Part shown: positions 1 to 8,177 of the stretch, piece by piece | How the letters are laid out: every line of letters starts with the position of its first letter | How positions within the stretch are numbered: the first letter of the stretch is position 1 | From: Telluria beijingensis | GTDB lineage: Bacteria > Pseudomonadota > Gammaproteobacteria > Burkholderiales > Burkholderiaceae_D | Assembly (NCBI RefSeq): GCF_030770395.1 | Contig: NZ_CP132480.1 | Coordinates: 1,221,115-1,285,114 of the forward strand | Length of the DNA stretch: 64,000 nucleotides | Reading direction: 5' to 3' | Made by a program: the position numbers and the translations under genes | Notes under the pieces: generated by a model | Seen by the model: only the letters and a program-made list of their open reading frames with translations | Told to the model about the DNA's origin: nothing | Database searches by the model: none

Positions 1-1027
1 GGCGGCCGAACTGGCCGCACTCGACATCGCCTGGCGTCCCGCGCTGGGCTGCTGCCGCATCGACCGCGGCGCGCGCGCCGTGGTGCTGGACGACGGCAGC
101 GCCATCCCCTACGACAAGCTGATCCTGGCAACCGGCGGCCACGCGCGCCTGCCGCAACTGCCCGGCATCGATGCCGCCTGTGTGCATACCTTGCGCACGC
201 TGGACGATGCCCGGCGCCTGCGCGCCGCCATGCGGCGCGGCGCGCGGGTGCTGGTGATCGGCGGTGGCTGGATCGGGCTGGAAGCTGCCGCTGCGGCGCG
301 CGCGCTGGACTGCGCCGTCACCGTGGTCGAAGCCGGGCCGTCCCTGTGCGCGCGCAGCGCCTCGCCGCTGTTGTCAAACATGCTGGCCGAACTGCACCGC
401 GCCAACGGCGTCGACCTGCGCCTGGCGAGCGGCATCGAGGCGCTCGAACAGGCCGGGGCCGAGGGCTGCAGCGCGCTGTTCGCCGACGGCAGCCGTGAAT
501 CCTTCGACCTGGTGGTGGTCGGCATCGGACTGGTGCAGAGCGACGGGTTGGCGCGCGCGGCCGGGCTGCGCTGCGAGCGCGGGATCGTGGTCGACCGCCA
601 GTGCCGCACCTCCGATCCCGATATTTATGCGGCCGGCGACGTCACCGCGATCCATGCCGACGACGGCGTGCTGCGCCTGGAATCCTGGCAGAACGCGCAG
701 GACCAGGGCATCGCCGCCGCCCGCGCCGCGCTGGGACAAGAGGTCGATTACCGGCCATTGCCGTACTTCTGGTCGCAGCAGTACGAGACCATGGTGCAGC
801 TGGCTGGGGTCTGCGGCAGCGGTCACCAGCAGCTCAGCCGCAGCATCGGGCCGGGCAGGATGGTGTCGATGGAGCTCGATGCGCAGGGGCGCGCGCTGTC
901 GGCCATCGTCACCAACAGCCCGCGCGATTTTCGCACCTTGCGCAAATTCGTCGCCGATGGCGCGCGCATCGATGCCGCGCGCTTTGCCGATCCGGCAGTG
1001 CCGCTGCCGCAGATCGTAGTGGCCTGA
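1..1027 (+). CDS. FAD-dependent NAD(P)H reductase, 5' truncated
   Basis: The coding frame is open from base 2, so the first part of the gene lies outside the window; 341 residues are visible. It resembles the reductases that feed electrons from NAD(P)H to a ferredoxin or rubredoxin, often for a Rieske oxygenase. Seen in the sequence: LILATGG at the end of the first FAD segment, a second Rossmann motif VLVIGGGWIGLEAAAAA for NAD(P)H, the C-terminal FAD motif DIYAAGDV, and a typical reductase C-terminal domain with HWxQQY-like residues (FWSQQYE). The N-terminal GxGxxG is missing only because of the window edge. The oxygenase or ferredoxin partner is not visible. It ends 23 bp before the shared palindrome at 1050, so the genes downstream are probably a separate transcription unit. 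Confidence 0.85.
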   Translation, partial: AAELAALDIAWRPALGCCRIDRGARAVVLDDGSAIPYDKLILATGGHARLPQLPGIDAACVHTLRTLDDARRLRAAMRRGARVLVIGGGWIGLEAAAAARALDCAVTVVEAGPSLCARSASPLLSNMLAELHRANGVDLRLASGIEALEQAGAEGCSALFADGSRESFDLVVVGIGLVQSDGLARAAGLRCERGIVVDRQCRTSDPDIYAAGDVTAIHADDGVLRLESWQNAQDQGIAAARAALGQEVDYRPLPYFWSQQYETMVQLAGVCGSGHQQLSRSIGPGRMVSMELDAQGRALSAIVTNSPRDFRTLRKFVADGARIDAARFADPAVPLPQIVVA

Positions 1028-1049
1028 ACCCGGGCACCGGCTCCGCCCC

Positions 1050-1105
1050 GGAACAAGTCTTGTTCCAGGGCGCCACTTGCCCGGCAATTTGCCATAAGGC
1101 ACCAT
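1050..1105 (+). promoter_or_regulatory. Shared operator-promoter module, copy 1
   Basis: Palindrome GGAACAAGTCTTGTTCC at 1050-1066 has perfect 8-bp arms around one central T. It is followed by 10 nt, TTGCCC at 1077-1082, 17 nt, and CACCAT at 1100-1105. The same spacing recurs upstream of the genes at 6864 and 8178. The non-consensus promoter boxes, with the palindrome just upstream of -35, suggest an activator site. It precedes the SnoaL-hpaH-hpaI-gabD-Bug unit. The regulator is not identified. Confidence 0.6.
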
Positions 1106-1149
1106 GAAACGACGGGCACCAGCACCGTCGACAACCAGGAGACGCAGTC

Positions 1150-1560
1150 ATGACAACGCCAGACCTGCATGCCATCGCGGCCGTGGTCTACCGCTTTTTT
1201 GCCGGCCTCGATGCGCGCGACCACGGCGCCTGCGCCGCGCTGATGGCGCACGACGGCGTCTGGCATCGCCAGGGCGCCGAACTTGTCGGTCCAACCGCCG
1301 TGCTGGCGGCGCTCGAAGGGCGCGACCCGGCGCGCCAGACCGCCCATCTCGTGACCAATCTGTGGATCGAGGAGGCCGACGCGGCGCAGGCGCGCGTGCG
1401 CTTCTACCTGAGCGCCCATGAAGCGCGGGTCGACGCCGATGGCCGCGCCGGACCGGTGCAGCTGGCCGGCCTGCGCGACTGCACTGACGAGCTGGTGATA
1501 GAGGACGGGCAGTGGCGCATCCGCAGCAAGACCAGCCGCCGCCTGCTGCCGGCCGAATAA
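1150..1560 (+). CDS. SnoaL-like / NTF2-fold protein
   Basis: A 136-residue protein with the layout of the SnoaL-like cone fold: an N-terminal helix ([17 protein letters not shown]), the DxVWHRQG segment, then strand-rich C-terminal residues ending in [10 protein letters not shown]. Family members include small polyketide cyclases, dehydratases, and relatives of the ring-hydroxylating dioxygenase small subunit. No catalytic role can be assigned from sequence. An AGGAGA ribosome site lies before the ATG. It is the first gene after the shared operator module and sits 26 bp before hpaH, so it probably acts in the same catabolic route. Confidence 0.75.
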   Translation: MTTPDLHAIAAVVYRFFAGLDARDHGACAALMAHDGVWHRQGAELVGPTAVLAALEGRDPARQTAHLVTNLWIEEADAAQARVRFYLSAHEARVDADGRAGPVQLAGLRDCTDELVIEDGQWRIRSKTSRRLLPAE

Positions 1561-1586
1561 CAATCTGGATTCACCCGGAGATCATC

Positions 1587-2390
1587 TTGCTTTCACCTTC
1601 CATCATCGAACAACTGGCCGCGGAGTTCCTCGAGGCCGAGACCAGCCGCACCCCGATCCGGCAGATTTCGCTGCGCCATCCCGACATCACCATCGACGAC
1701 GCCTATGCCATCCAGAGGGCCTGGGTGCAAAAGAAGATCGACGGCGGCAATGCGCTCAAGGGCCACAAGATCGGCCTGACCTCGCGCGCGATGCAGCAGG
1801 CGGTGGGCATCACCGAACCCGATTCCGGCGCGCTGCTCGCCGATATGTTCTTCCGCGATGGCGACACCATCCCGACCGACCGCTTCATCGCGCCCCGGGT
1901 CGAGGTCGAACTGGCCTTCATCATGGACCGCCGCCTGGAAGGCCCCAACGTGACCCTGTTCGACGTGCTCGATGCGGTGCGCTACGTAACGCCGGCGCTC
2001 GAGATCATCGATTCGCGCTCGCACATGGTCGACCCCGACACGGGACGCACGCGCAAGGTGTTCGACACCATCGCCGACAACGCGGCCAATGCCGGCGTCG
2101 TGCTGGGCGGCCGCCCGGTGCGGGTCGGCGAGGTCGACCTGCGCTGGGTGTCCGCCATCCTGTCGCAGAACGCGGTGATCGAGGAAACCGGCGTCGCCGC
2201 CGGCGTGCTGAACCACCCGGCGAATGGCGTCGTGTGGCTGGCCAACCGGCTGGCCGGCTATGGCGTCGCGCTGGAAAAAGACCAGGTGATCCTGGGCGGC
2301 TCGTTTACGCGCCCGGTGTTCGCCAAAAAGGGCGATACGCTGTTCGTCGACTACGGTCCGCTGGGCGCCGTGTCCTGCCATTTCGGATGA
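1587..2390 (+). CDS. hpaH: 2-oxo-hept-3-ene-1,7-dioate (OHED) hydratase
   Basis: A 267-residue cytoplasmic hydratase of the fumarylacetoacetase/MhpD-like fold. HpaH adds water to 2-oxohept-3-enedioate, giving 4-hydroxy-2-oxoheptanedioate, the substrate of the next gene. Recognisable stretches are [40 protein letters not shown] and the C-terminal [14 protein letters not shown]. The start is a TTG at 1587, which follows a GGAG ribosome site with 6-nt spacing and gives the usual length of the family; the frame is open farther upstream, but that would overlap the preceding gene. The stop overlaps an ATGA at the start region of hpaI, indicating translational coupling. Confidence 0.9.
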   Translation: MLSPSIIEQLAAEFLEAETSRTPIRQISLRHPDITIDDAYAIQRAWVQKKIDGGNALKGHKIGLTSRAMQQAVGITEPDSGALLADMFFRDGDTIPTDRFIAPRVEVELAFIMDRRLEGPNVTLFDVLDAVRYVTPALEIIDSRSHMVDPDTGRTRKVFDTIADNAANAGVVLGGRPVRVGEVDLRWVSAILSQNAVIEETGVAAGVLNHPANGVVWLANRLAGYGVALEKDQVILGGSFTRPVFAKKGDTLFVDYGPLGAVSCHFG

Positions 2391-2395
2391 ACCGC

Positions 2396-3199
2396 ATGCA
2401 CAACACTTTCAAGCACGCGCTCGCCGCGCGCCAGTCGCAGATCGGACTCTGGCTCGGCATGTGCAGCCCCTACACGGCCGAGATGATCGGCGGCGCCGGC
2501 TTCGACTGGCTGCTGATCGACGCCGAGCACGCGCCGAATACGCTCGACACCATCCTGGCCCAATTGCAGGCGCTGGCGCCGTACCCGGTGCACCCGGTGG
2601 TGCGCAGCGCCTGGAACGACCCGGTCGAGATCAAGCGCCTGCTCGATATCGGCGCCAACACGTTGCTGGTGCCGATGGTGCAGAACGCCAACCAGGCGGC
2701 GCTGGCGGTGGCCGCGACCCGCTATCCGCCCCAGGGCGTGCGCGGCGTCGGCGCGGCGCTGGCGCGCGCCTCGCAATGGAACCGCACGCCCGACTATCTA
2801 CGCCGCGCCAATGACCAGGTGTGCGTGCTGGTGCAGGTCGAGACCGCGGCGGCGATGGCGCAGATCGAGGCGATCTGCGCGGTCGACGGCGTGGACGGCG
2901 TGTTCATCGGGCCATCGGACCTGGCGGCCGACATGGGCCACCTGGGCGAGCCGGGCCATCCGGACGTGCGGCGCGCGGTCGAAGACGGCATTGCCCGCAT
3001 CACTGCCTGCGGCAAGGCCGCCGGCATCCTGATCGCCGACGAAGCGCTGGCGCGCCGCTACATCGAACTGGGCACGACCTTCACCGCGGTCGGCGTGGAT
3101 ACATCGCTGCTGGTCAAGAGCGCGCAGGCGCTGGCGCAGCGCTTCAAGGGCGAGGCCGCGGCGCCTGCTGCGAATCCGACCGGGCCGTCGGTCTATTAG
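2396..3199 (+). CDS. hpaI: 4-hydroxy-2-oxoheptanedioate aldolase
   Basis: A class II pyruvate aldolase of the HpcH/HpaI family, about 267 residues. It cleaves 4-hydroxy-2-oxoheptanedioate to pyruvate and succinic semialdehyde using a divalent metal. Family features are clear: the DAEHAP segment with the active-site His, VQVETAAAM with a metal-binding Glu, [10 protein letters not shown] with a metal-binding Asp, and [11 protein letters not shown]. The chosen ATG aligns MHNTFKHAL with the start of E. coli HpaI (MENSFKAAL). An alternative ATG at 2387 would overlap the hpaH stop by 4 bp (ATGA) and add three residues. It lies in one unit with hpaH and gabD, matching the order of reactions. Confidence 0.92.
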   Translation: MHNTFKHALAARQSQIGLWLGMCSPYTAEMIGGAGFDWLLIDAEHAPNTLDTILAQLQALAPYPVHPVVRSAWNDPVEIKRLLDIGANTLLVPMVQNANQAALAVAATRYPPQGVRGVGAALARASQWNRTPDYLRRANDQVCVLVQVETAAAMAQIEAICAVDGVDGVFIGPSDLAADMGHLGEPGHPDVRRAVEDGIARITACGKAAGILIADEALARRYIELGTTFTAVGVDTSLLVKSAQALAQRFKGEAAAPAANPTGPSVY

Positions 3200-3219
3200 T
3201 CCCCATGACAGGAATCTCC

Positions 3220-4689
3220 ATGCAGACAAACCCTGCAGCGCCCGCGCTGCAAGACCCCGACCTGTTCCGCCAGGCCTGCCTGGTCGGCGGCCTCTGGTGC
3301 GAGGCCGACAATGGCGCCACGCTGGCCGTGAACAACCCGGCGACCGGCGCCGCGCTCGGCACCGCGCCGTCGATGGGCGTGGCCGAGACCCGGCGCGCGA
3401 TCGAGGCCGCGCACGCCGCCTGGCCAGCCTGGCGCGCCAGGACGGCGCAGCAGCGCGGCGCGATCCTGCGCCGCTGGTATGAACTCATGCTGGCCAACCA
3501 GGAAGACCTGGCGCTGTTGATGACGCTGGAGCAGGGCAAGCCGCTGGCCGAAGCGCGCGGCGAAATCCTGTATGCCGCATCGTTCCTGGAATGGTTCGGC
3601 GAGGAAGCCAAGCGTAGTTACGGCGACGTGATCCCGGGCCACCAGGCCGACAAGCGCATCGTCGTCACCAGGGAGCCGATCGGCGTGTGCGCCGCGATCA
3701 CGCCCTGGAATTTTCCGAGCGCGATGGTCACGCGCAAGGCCGGCCCGGCGCTGGCGGCGGGCTGCACCATGGTGCTCAAGCCCGCCTCGGCCACCCCGTA
3801 TTCTGCCTTCGCGCTGGCGGTGCTGGCCGAGCGCGCCGGCGTGCCGCCCGGCGTATTCAACGTGGTCACCGGCAGCGCCGGCAAGATCGGCGGCGAATTG
3901 AGCGCCAATCCGCTGGTGCGCAAGCTGAGTTTTACCGGTTCGACCGAGATCGGCAAGGTGCTGCTGCGCCAGTGCGCCGACACGGTCAAGAAGACCTCGA
4001 TGGAGTTGGGCGGCAACGCGCCATTCATCGTGTTCGACGACGCCGACCTCGACGCGGCGGTGGAGGGCGCGCTGCTGTCCAAGTTCCGCAACGCCGGCCA
4101 GACCTGCGTCTGCGCCAACCGGCTGCTGGTGCAGGACGGCGTGTACGACGAGTTCGCGCGCCGCCTGGTGGAGCGCGTCAAGGCCCTGAAGGTGGCGGAC
4201 GGCATGGAGCAGGGCAGCACGATCGGGCCGCTGATCGACGCCAAGGCGGTGGACAAGGTGCTCGAGCATATCGACGATGCGCTGGCCCACGGGGCGACAC
4301 TGGCCTGGGGCGGCACTCGCCATGCCGCCGGCGCCAATTTCGTCGTGCCGGCGGTGCTCACCGGCGCCACCCCGGCCATGCTGGTCGCGCGCGAGGAAAC
4401 CTTCGGCCCGGTCGCCGCCCTGTTCCGCTTCAGGGACGAGGCCGAGGCGATCGCCATGGCCAACGACACCGAATTCGGGTTGGCGTCGTACTTCTATGGG
4501 CGCGACCTGGGCCGCGCCTGGCGCGTGGCCGAGGGGCTCGAATACGGCATCGTCGGCGTCAACACGGGCCTGATCTCGACCGAGGTCGCGCCGTTCGGCG
4601 GCGTCAAGCAGTCGGGGCTGGGACGCGAGGGATCGCACTACGGCATCGAGGATTACCAGGAACTGAAATATATCTGCATGAGTATTTGA
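3220..4689 (+). CDS. gabD: Succinate-semialdehyde dehydrogenase (NAD(P)+)
   Basis: An aldehyde dehydrogenase of 489 residues, of the GabD type, expected to oxidise the succinic semialdehyde released by HpaI to succinate. Visible motifs are the cofactor-binding PWNFP and FTGSTEIGK, the catalytic Glu region MELGGNAPFIV, the catalytic Cys in GQTCVCANR, and the C-terminal EVAPFGGVKQSGLGREGS typical of GabD. The ATG at 3220 is preferred because ACAGGA lies 7 nt upstream; an earlier in-frame ATG at 3205 has no such site. It sits 20 bp after hpaI and is the third enzyme of a continuous route to succinate. Confidence 0.92.
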   Translation: MQTNPAAPALQDPDLFRQACLVGGLWCEADNGATLAVNNPATGAALGTAPSMGVAETRRAIEAAHAAWPAWRARTAQQRGAILRRWYELMLANQEDLALLMTLEQGKPLAEARGEILYAASFLEWFGEEAKRSYGDVIPGHQADKRIVVTREPIGVCAAITPWNFPSAMVTRKAGPALAAGCTMVLKPASATPYSAFALAVLAERAGVPPGVFNVVTGSAGKIGGELSANPLVRKLSFTGSTEIGKVLLRQCADTVKKTSMELGGNAPFIVFDDADLDAAVEGALLSKFRNAGQTCVCANRLLVQDGVYDEFARRLVERVKALKVADGMEQGSTIGPLIDAKAVDKVLEHIDDALAHGATLAWGGTRHAAGANFVVPAVLTGATPAMLVAREETFGPVAALFRFRDEAEAIAMANDTEFGLASYFYGRDLGRAWRVAEGLEYGIVGVNTGLISTEVAPFGGVKQSGLGREGSHYGIEDYQELKYICMSI

Positions 4690-4753
4690 ACCGTGTGGCG
4701 GCGCCCGGCGCAGACCGGGCCCGTCGACAAGACACATCACACAGGAGACACAC

Positions 4754-5737
4754 ATGACTTTCCCGACCCGTCGCGGCTTCCTCGCCGCACTCGCAGCAGG
4801 CGCCGTGCTGGCCACCCCACTGGGCGCCATGGCCCAGGCCTATCCGGACCAGGCGATCCGCCTGGTCGTGCCGTTCCCGCCCGGCGGCGGCGGCGACACC
4901 CTGGCGCGCCTGGTGATGCAGCGCGCCGCCAAGGAACTGGGCCAGCCCATCGTGGTCGACAACCGGCCCGGCGCCGGCGGCAATATGGGCGCCCAGGTGG
5001 TCGCCAAGAGCCCGGCCGACGGCTACACCCTGCTGTACGGCACCAACGGCACGCATGGCATCAACAAATGGCTGTACAAGCGTACCGGCTACGATCCGCA
5101 GAAGGACTTCGAGCCGGTGAGCAAGCTGACCCATATCGCGGCGATGCTGGTGGTGCGCAAGGACTTCCCGGCCAGGTCGGTGCGCGAACTGATGGAACTG
5201 GCCAAGGCCAATCCGGGCAAATACACCTTCGGTTCGGCCGGCAACGGCACGACCTCGCACCTGGCGATGGAAATCCTCAAGCAGATGTCGGGCCTCGATA
5301 TCCGCCACATCCCGTTTCGCGGCGGGGCGCAGGCGCTCACCGACCTGATGGGCGGACGGATCGACATCATGCTCGACGTGATGCCGAATACGGCGCCGCA
5401 TGCGCGGACCGGCCGCGTGCGCGGACTGGCGGTATCGTCGTCGAAACGGCTGGCCAGCCATCCGGACGTGCCGACCATCGCCGAGTCGGGCCTGACGGGC
5501 TTCGACGTCGTCGCCTGGGATGCCATCTATGCGCCGAAAGGCACGCCGCGCGCCATCGTCGACCGGCTCAACGACGCCATCCACAAGGCACTGGCGGACC
5601 CCGAGCTGCGCAAGACCCTGATCGAGCGCGGCGCCGAGCCGATGCCCGGCACGCCTGAAGAACTCGCGGCCTACGTCGACAAGGAACTGCGCATGTGGCA
5701 GAAGGCGGTGGAGAAATCCGGCGCCCGGATCGACTAG
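4754..5737 (+). CDS. Bug-family tripartite tricarboxylate transporter binding protein
   Basis: A 327-residue periplasmic solute-binding protein of the TctC/Bug family, very abundant in betaproteobacteria. The N-terminus carries a signal sequence with a twin-arginine-like start (TRRGFLAALAAG) and a likely AMAQA cleavage site. The mature part has the family signature YPDQAIRLVVPFPPGGGGD, then NRPGAGG, KSPADGYT and the late MPGTPEEL. Its ligand cannot be read from sequence; from context it may be an aromatic or dicarboxylic acid. No TctA/TctB membrane subunits are nearby, as is common for Bug proteins. A strong AGGAGA ribosome site precedes the ATG, and it probably shares a transcript with gabD 64 bp upstream. 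Confidence 0.9.
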   Translation: MTFPTRRGFLAALAAGAVLATPLGAMAQAYPDQAIRLVVPFPPGGGGDTLARLVMQRAAKELGQPIVVDNRPGAGGNMGAQVVAKSPADGYTLLYGTNGTHGINKWLYKRTGYDPQKDFEPVSKLTHIAAMLVVRKDFPARSVRELMELAKANPGKYTFGSAGNGTTSHLAMEILKQMSGLDIRHIPFRGGAQALTDLMGGRIDIMLDVMPNTAPHARTGRVRGLAVSSSKRLASHPDVPTIAESGLTGFDVVAWDAIYAPKGTPRAIVDRLNDAIHKALADPELRKTLIERGAEPMPGTPEELAAYVDKELRMWQKAVEKSGARID

Positions 5738-5802
5738 GATCGCTGTCCCGTCTCTGGCAGAATTGATGCTCGAATCATGACGGGGCGGGAAGGAAGCAGG
5801 CG

Positions 5803-6747
5803 ATGAGCAAGGCGATGGCGCAATTCATGGAAACCTCGGCGCAGGACAGGAATATTTTCGAAGACTTGACGACACTGCGCATCTTCGTACGCACCGTCGA
5901 AATCGGCAATTTCTCGGAAGTGGCGCGCCGGATGGACGCCACGCCGGCGATGGTGAGCAAGCGCGTGGCGGCGCTCGAGGCCAAGGCCGGGCAGCGGCTG
6001 TTCAACCGCAACACGCGGCGCCTGGTCGTCACCGAGGCCGGCCAGAAGCTGTATGAATACGCGATGCGCGCCTTGCTCGAACTCGACCGCGCGGCGGAAG
6101 AAATGTCGTCGATCCAGGACAAGGCGAGCGGCCACCTGTGCCTGACGGCGCCTGCGATGCTGGGCCTGGCGGTAATCGCGCCGCGCCTGGCGCAGTTCAT
6201 GCGCGAGAACCCGCTGCTGTCGCTGGACGTGAATTTCTCGATGGAGAAGCTCGACCTGTACAAGGCGCGCATCGATGTCGCGGTGCGGATCGCCGACGTG
6301 ATCGATCCAGGGCTGGTGGCGATCAAGCTGGCGCCGTACCGGCGGGCGTTCTGCGCGTCGCCCGAGTATCTGCGCCAGCACGGCGTGCCCCAGGTGCCAG
6401 AAGATCTCATGGACCACAATTGCCTGATCACGCGCGGTTCGGCCCTGAATACCCGCTGGCCGGTCAAGCGCGGCGCCGAGATCGGGCATGTGCACGTGAA
6501 GGGCAGCCTGGCGACCGACAACGGCCAGGCCGGGCTGATCGTTTGCCGCGCCGGACTGGGCATCATGATGGGACCACGCTGGATGCTCGAAGAGGACCTG
6601 CGCTCGGGAACGCTGGTCGAGGTGCTGAGCGACTACCTGCCGGACAACCGGGCGATCTACGCCGTGCTGCTGCAACGCAGCGGCACCTCGGCCAAGCTGC
6701 AGGCCGCGGTCGAATTCCTGAAATCCTGCTTCGCCGGGATGCGCTGA
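5803..6747 (+). CDS. LysR-type transcriptional regulator
   Basis: A 314-residue LysR family protein. The N-terminal winged helix-turn-helix spans about residues 20-80 (DLTTLRIFVRTVEIGNFSEV, ATPAMVSKRVAALEAKAG, LFNRNTRRLVVTEAG), followed by the effector domain of the CrgA/DmlR-like group (LTAPAMLGLAVIAPRLAQF, DVAVRIAD, NCLITRG). A GGAAGGAAG ribosome site lies just before the ATG. It sits 65 bp after the Bug gene in the same direction, between two units that carry the shared palindrome, so it is a candidate regulator of this cluster. However, the palindrome is not the usual T-N11-A LysR box, so that link is uncertain. Confidence 0.9.
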   Translation: MSKAMAQFMETSAQDRNIFEDLTTLRIFVRTVEIGNFSEVARRMDATPAMVSKRVAALEAKAGQRLFNRNTRRLVVTEAGQKLYEYAMRALLELDRAAEEMSSIQDKASGHLCLTAPAMLGLAVIAPRLAQFMRENPLLSLDVNFSMEKLDLYKARIDVAVRIADVIDPGLVAIKLAPYRRAFCASPEYLRQHGVPQVPEDLMDHNCLITRGSALNTRWPVKRGAEIGHVHVKGSLATDNGQAGLIVCRAGLGIMMGPRWMLEEDLRSGTLVEVLSDYLPDNRAIYAVLLQRSGTSAKLQAAVEFLKSCFAGMR

Positions 6748-6779
6748 GGGCCGACCGCGCGGCGGCGTTGATCTGGACT

Positions 6780-6835
6780 GGAACAGCTGCTGTTCCGGCC
6801 GCGACCTTGTCGGCCATGACCGCGCGGTTCACACT
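6780..6835 (+). promoter_or_regulatory. Shared operator-promoter module, copy 2
   Basis: Palindrome GGAACAGCTGCTGTTCC at 6780-6796 has perfect 8-bp arms around a central T. Ten nt later comes TTGTCG (6807-6812), then 17 nt, then CACACT (6830-6835). The start codon of the cyclodeaminase-like gene is at 6864. Spacing is identical to the copies at 1050 and 8011. Confidence 0.6.
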
Positions 6836-6863
6836 GCCGGTTCAAATAACAGGGGAGCACTGA

Positions 6864-7868
6864 ATGAGTCAAACCGCAATCTGGTTGAGCGAAGAAGATG
6901 TCGCATCGATGGTCACCCTGGAGGACACGATCGGCGTGCTCGAAGCCGGCGTACGCGAACTGGGCGCCGGCACCGCACAGAACATCCCGAAGGCGCTGGC
7001 CAATTTTCACGATAAATCGTCGCTGCATTCGCTCGGTTCGGTCATGCTGGGGTCAAGCATCTGCGGCTACAAGAACTGGATCAATACGCCGAACGGGGCC
7101 AAGGCCGTGTTCGTGCTGTTCGACGCCCACGAAGGCCGCCTGCTGGCGATGATGGAGGCGAACTGCCTGGGCCAGATGCGCACCTCGGCCATGACCGGGC
7201 TGGGAACGCGCTGGATGGCCGGTCCCGATGTGCGCGAGATGGCCATGATCGGCACCGGTCGCCAGGCACTGGCCCAGGTCGCGGCGGTGCACCTGGTGCA
7301 GCGCCTGCAGCGCCTGCGGGTCTGGAGCCCGACGCCCGAGAAACGCCAGGCCTTCTGCCGCGAGGTGGCCGGGCAATTCGACATCGAGGTGGTCGAAGCG
7401 GCGACGCTCGAAGAGGCCACCGACGGTGCGCCGATCGTGACCACCTGCACCCGCGCGCGCACGCCGTTTCTCAAGGCCTCGATGCTGGCGCGCGGCGCGC
7501 ACCTGAACGCGGTGGGCGCCATCCTGCCCCACAGCGCCGAGATCGAGCAGGGCGTGTTCGCGCGCGTCGGCTTCATCGGCGTCGACGACGTGCCCAATGC
7601 ACGCAAGGCATCGCGCGAATTGATCGACTATTTCGATGGTGGCGAAGGGGCGGGAGACTGGGACCGCGTGCGGCCGTTGGGAGCGATCATCGCGAATGGC
7701 GAGAAGCCTGGGCCGGATTGCGATGTGACCCTGTTCAAGTCGATGGGGATGGGTGTCTCCGACCTGACCGTCGCCGGCCTGGCCTACCAGCGCGCACGCG
7801 CGGCCAATATCGGCAAGCCGATTCCCCTGATCGCGAAAGCGCCTATCCGCTGGACCGACACGCACTGA
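6864..7868 (+). CDS. Ornithine cyclodeaminase / mu-crystallin family protein
   Basis: A 334-residue NAD(P)-dependent protein of the ornithine cyclodeaminase/mu-crystallin family, whose members include cyclodeaminases, ketimine reductases and amino-acid dehydrogenases. Visible features are the substrate-side segment GYKNWINTP, the Arg-containing QMRTSAMTGLGTRWM, the Rossmann motif MIGTGRQALAQ, TTCTRARTPF and the late KSMGMGVSDLTVA. The true substrate is unknown. It has its own copy of the shared operator and a GGGGAG ribosome site, so it is probably co-induced with the hpa genes. How it fits an HPA-type lower pathway is not obvious. Confidence 0.88.
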   Translation: MSQTAIWLSEEDVASMVTLEDTIGVLEAGVRELGAGTAQNIPKALANFHDKSSLHSLGSVMLGSSICGYKNWINTPNGAKAVFVLFDAHEGRLLAMMEANCLGQMRTSAMTGLGTRWMAGPDVREMAMIGTGRQALAQVAAVHLVQRLQRLRVWSPTPEKRQAFCREVAGQFDIEVVEAATLEEATDGAPIVTTCTRARTPFLKASMLARGAHLNAVGAILPHSAEIEQGVFARVGFIGVDDVPNARKASRELIDYFDGGEGAGDWDRVRPLGAIIANGEKPGPDCDVTLFKSMGMGVSDLTVAGLAYQRARAANIGKPIPLIAKAPIRWTDTH

Positions 7869-8010
7869 CGGGCGCATTCGCTGCGCCTGCCTGTAATGCC
7901 TCCTCCATGCTGCGCGATGGGCCGGCTTCATGCCCGGCCGATCGCTGTTTTCTTCTTTTGATCGGGCAGGGCCGCCTGCGCATGCTGCTCGCGTGGTGCT
8001 GTTCTTGACG

Positions 8011-8066
8011 GGAACAACTGCTGTTCCACCCCACCTCTTGTTGGCGATATGGACTGTCTACACACT
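8011..8066 (+). promoter_or_regulatory. Shared operator-promoter module, copy 3
   Basis: The palindrome GGAACAACTGCTGTTCC at 8011-8027 has one arm mismatch. Ten nt later comes TTGTTG (8038-8043), then 17 nt, then CACACT (8061-8066). It lies 112 bp before the porin start codon. The rest of the 309-bp gap between 7868 and 8178 holds nothing else recognisable. Confidence 0.58.
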
Positions 8067-8177
8067 GCATCAGGCGGGTGAGCGGTCGTGCGCTGCGGTT
8101 GGCAGCCACTCTGTCACAAGCCAGTACCGGCAGCAAGCATAGCGCCGGACGACACTTAGAAAAATAATGGAGACTTC

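Noticed and set aside
5803..6747. Local LysR protein as the proven regulator of the shared palindrome
   Set aside because: The palindrome lacks the T-N11-A core expected for LysR proteins and no copy lies in front of the lysR gene itself; kept only as a possibility.
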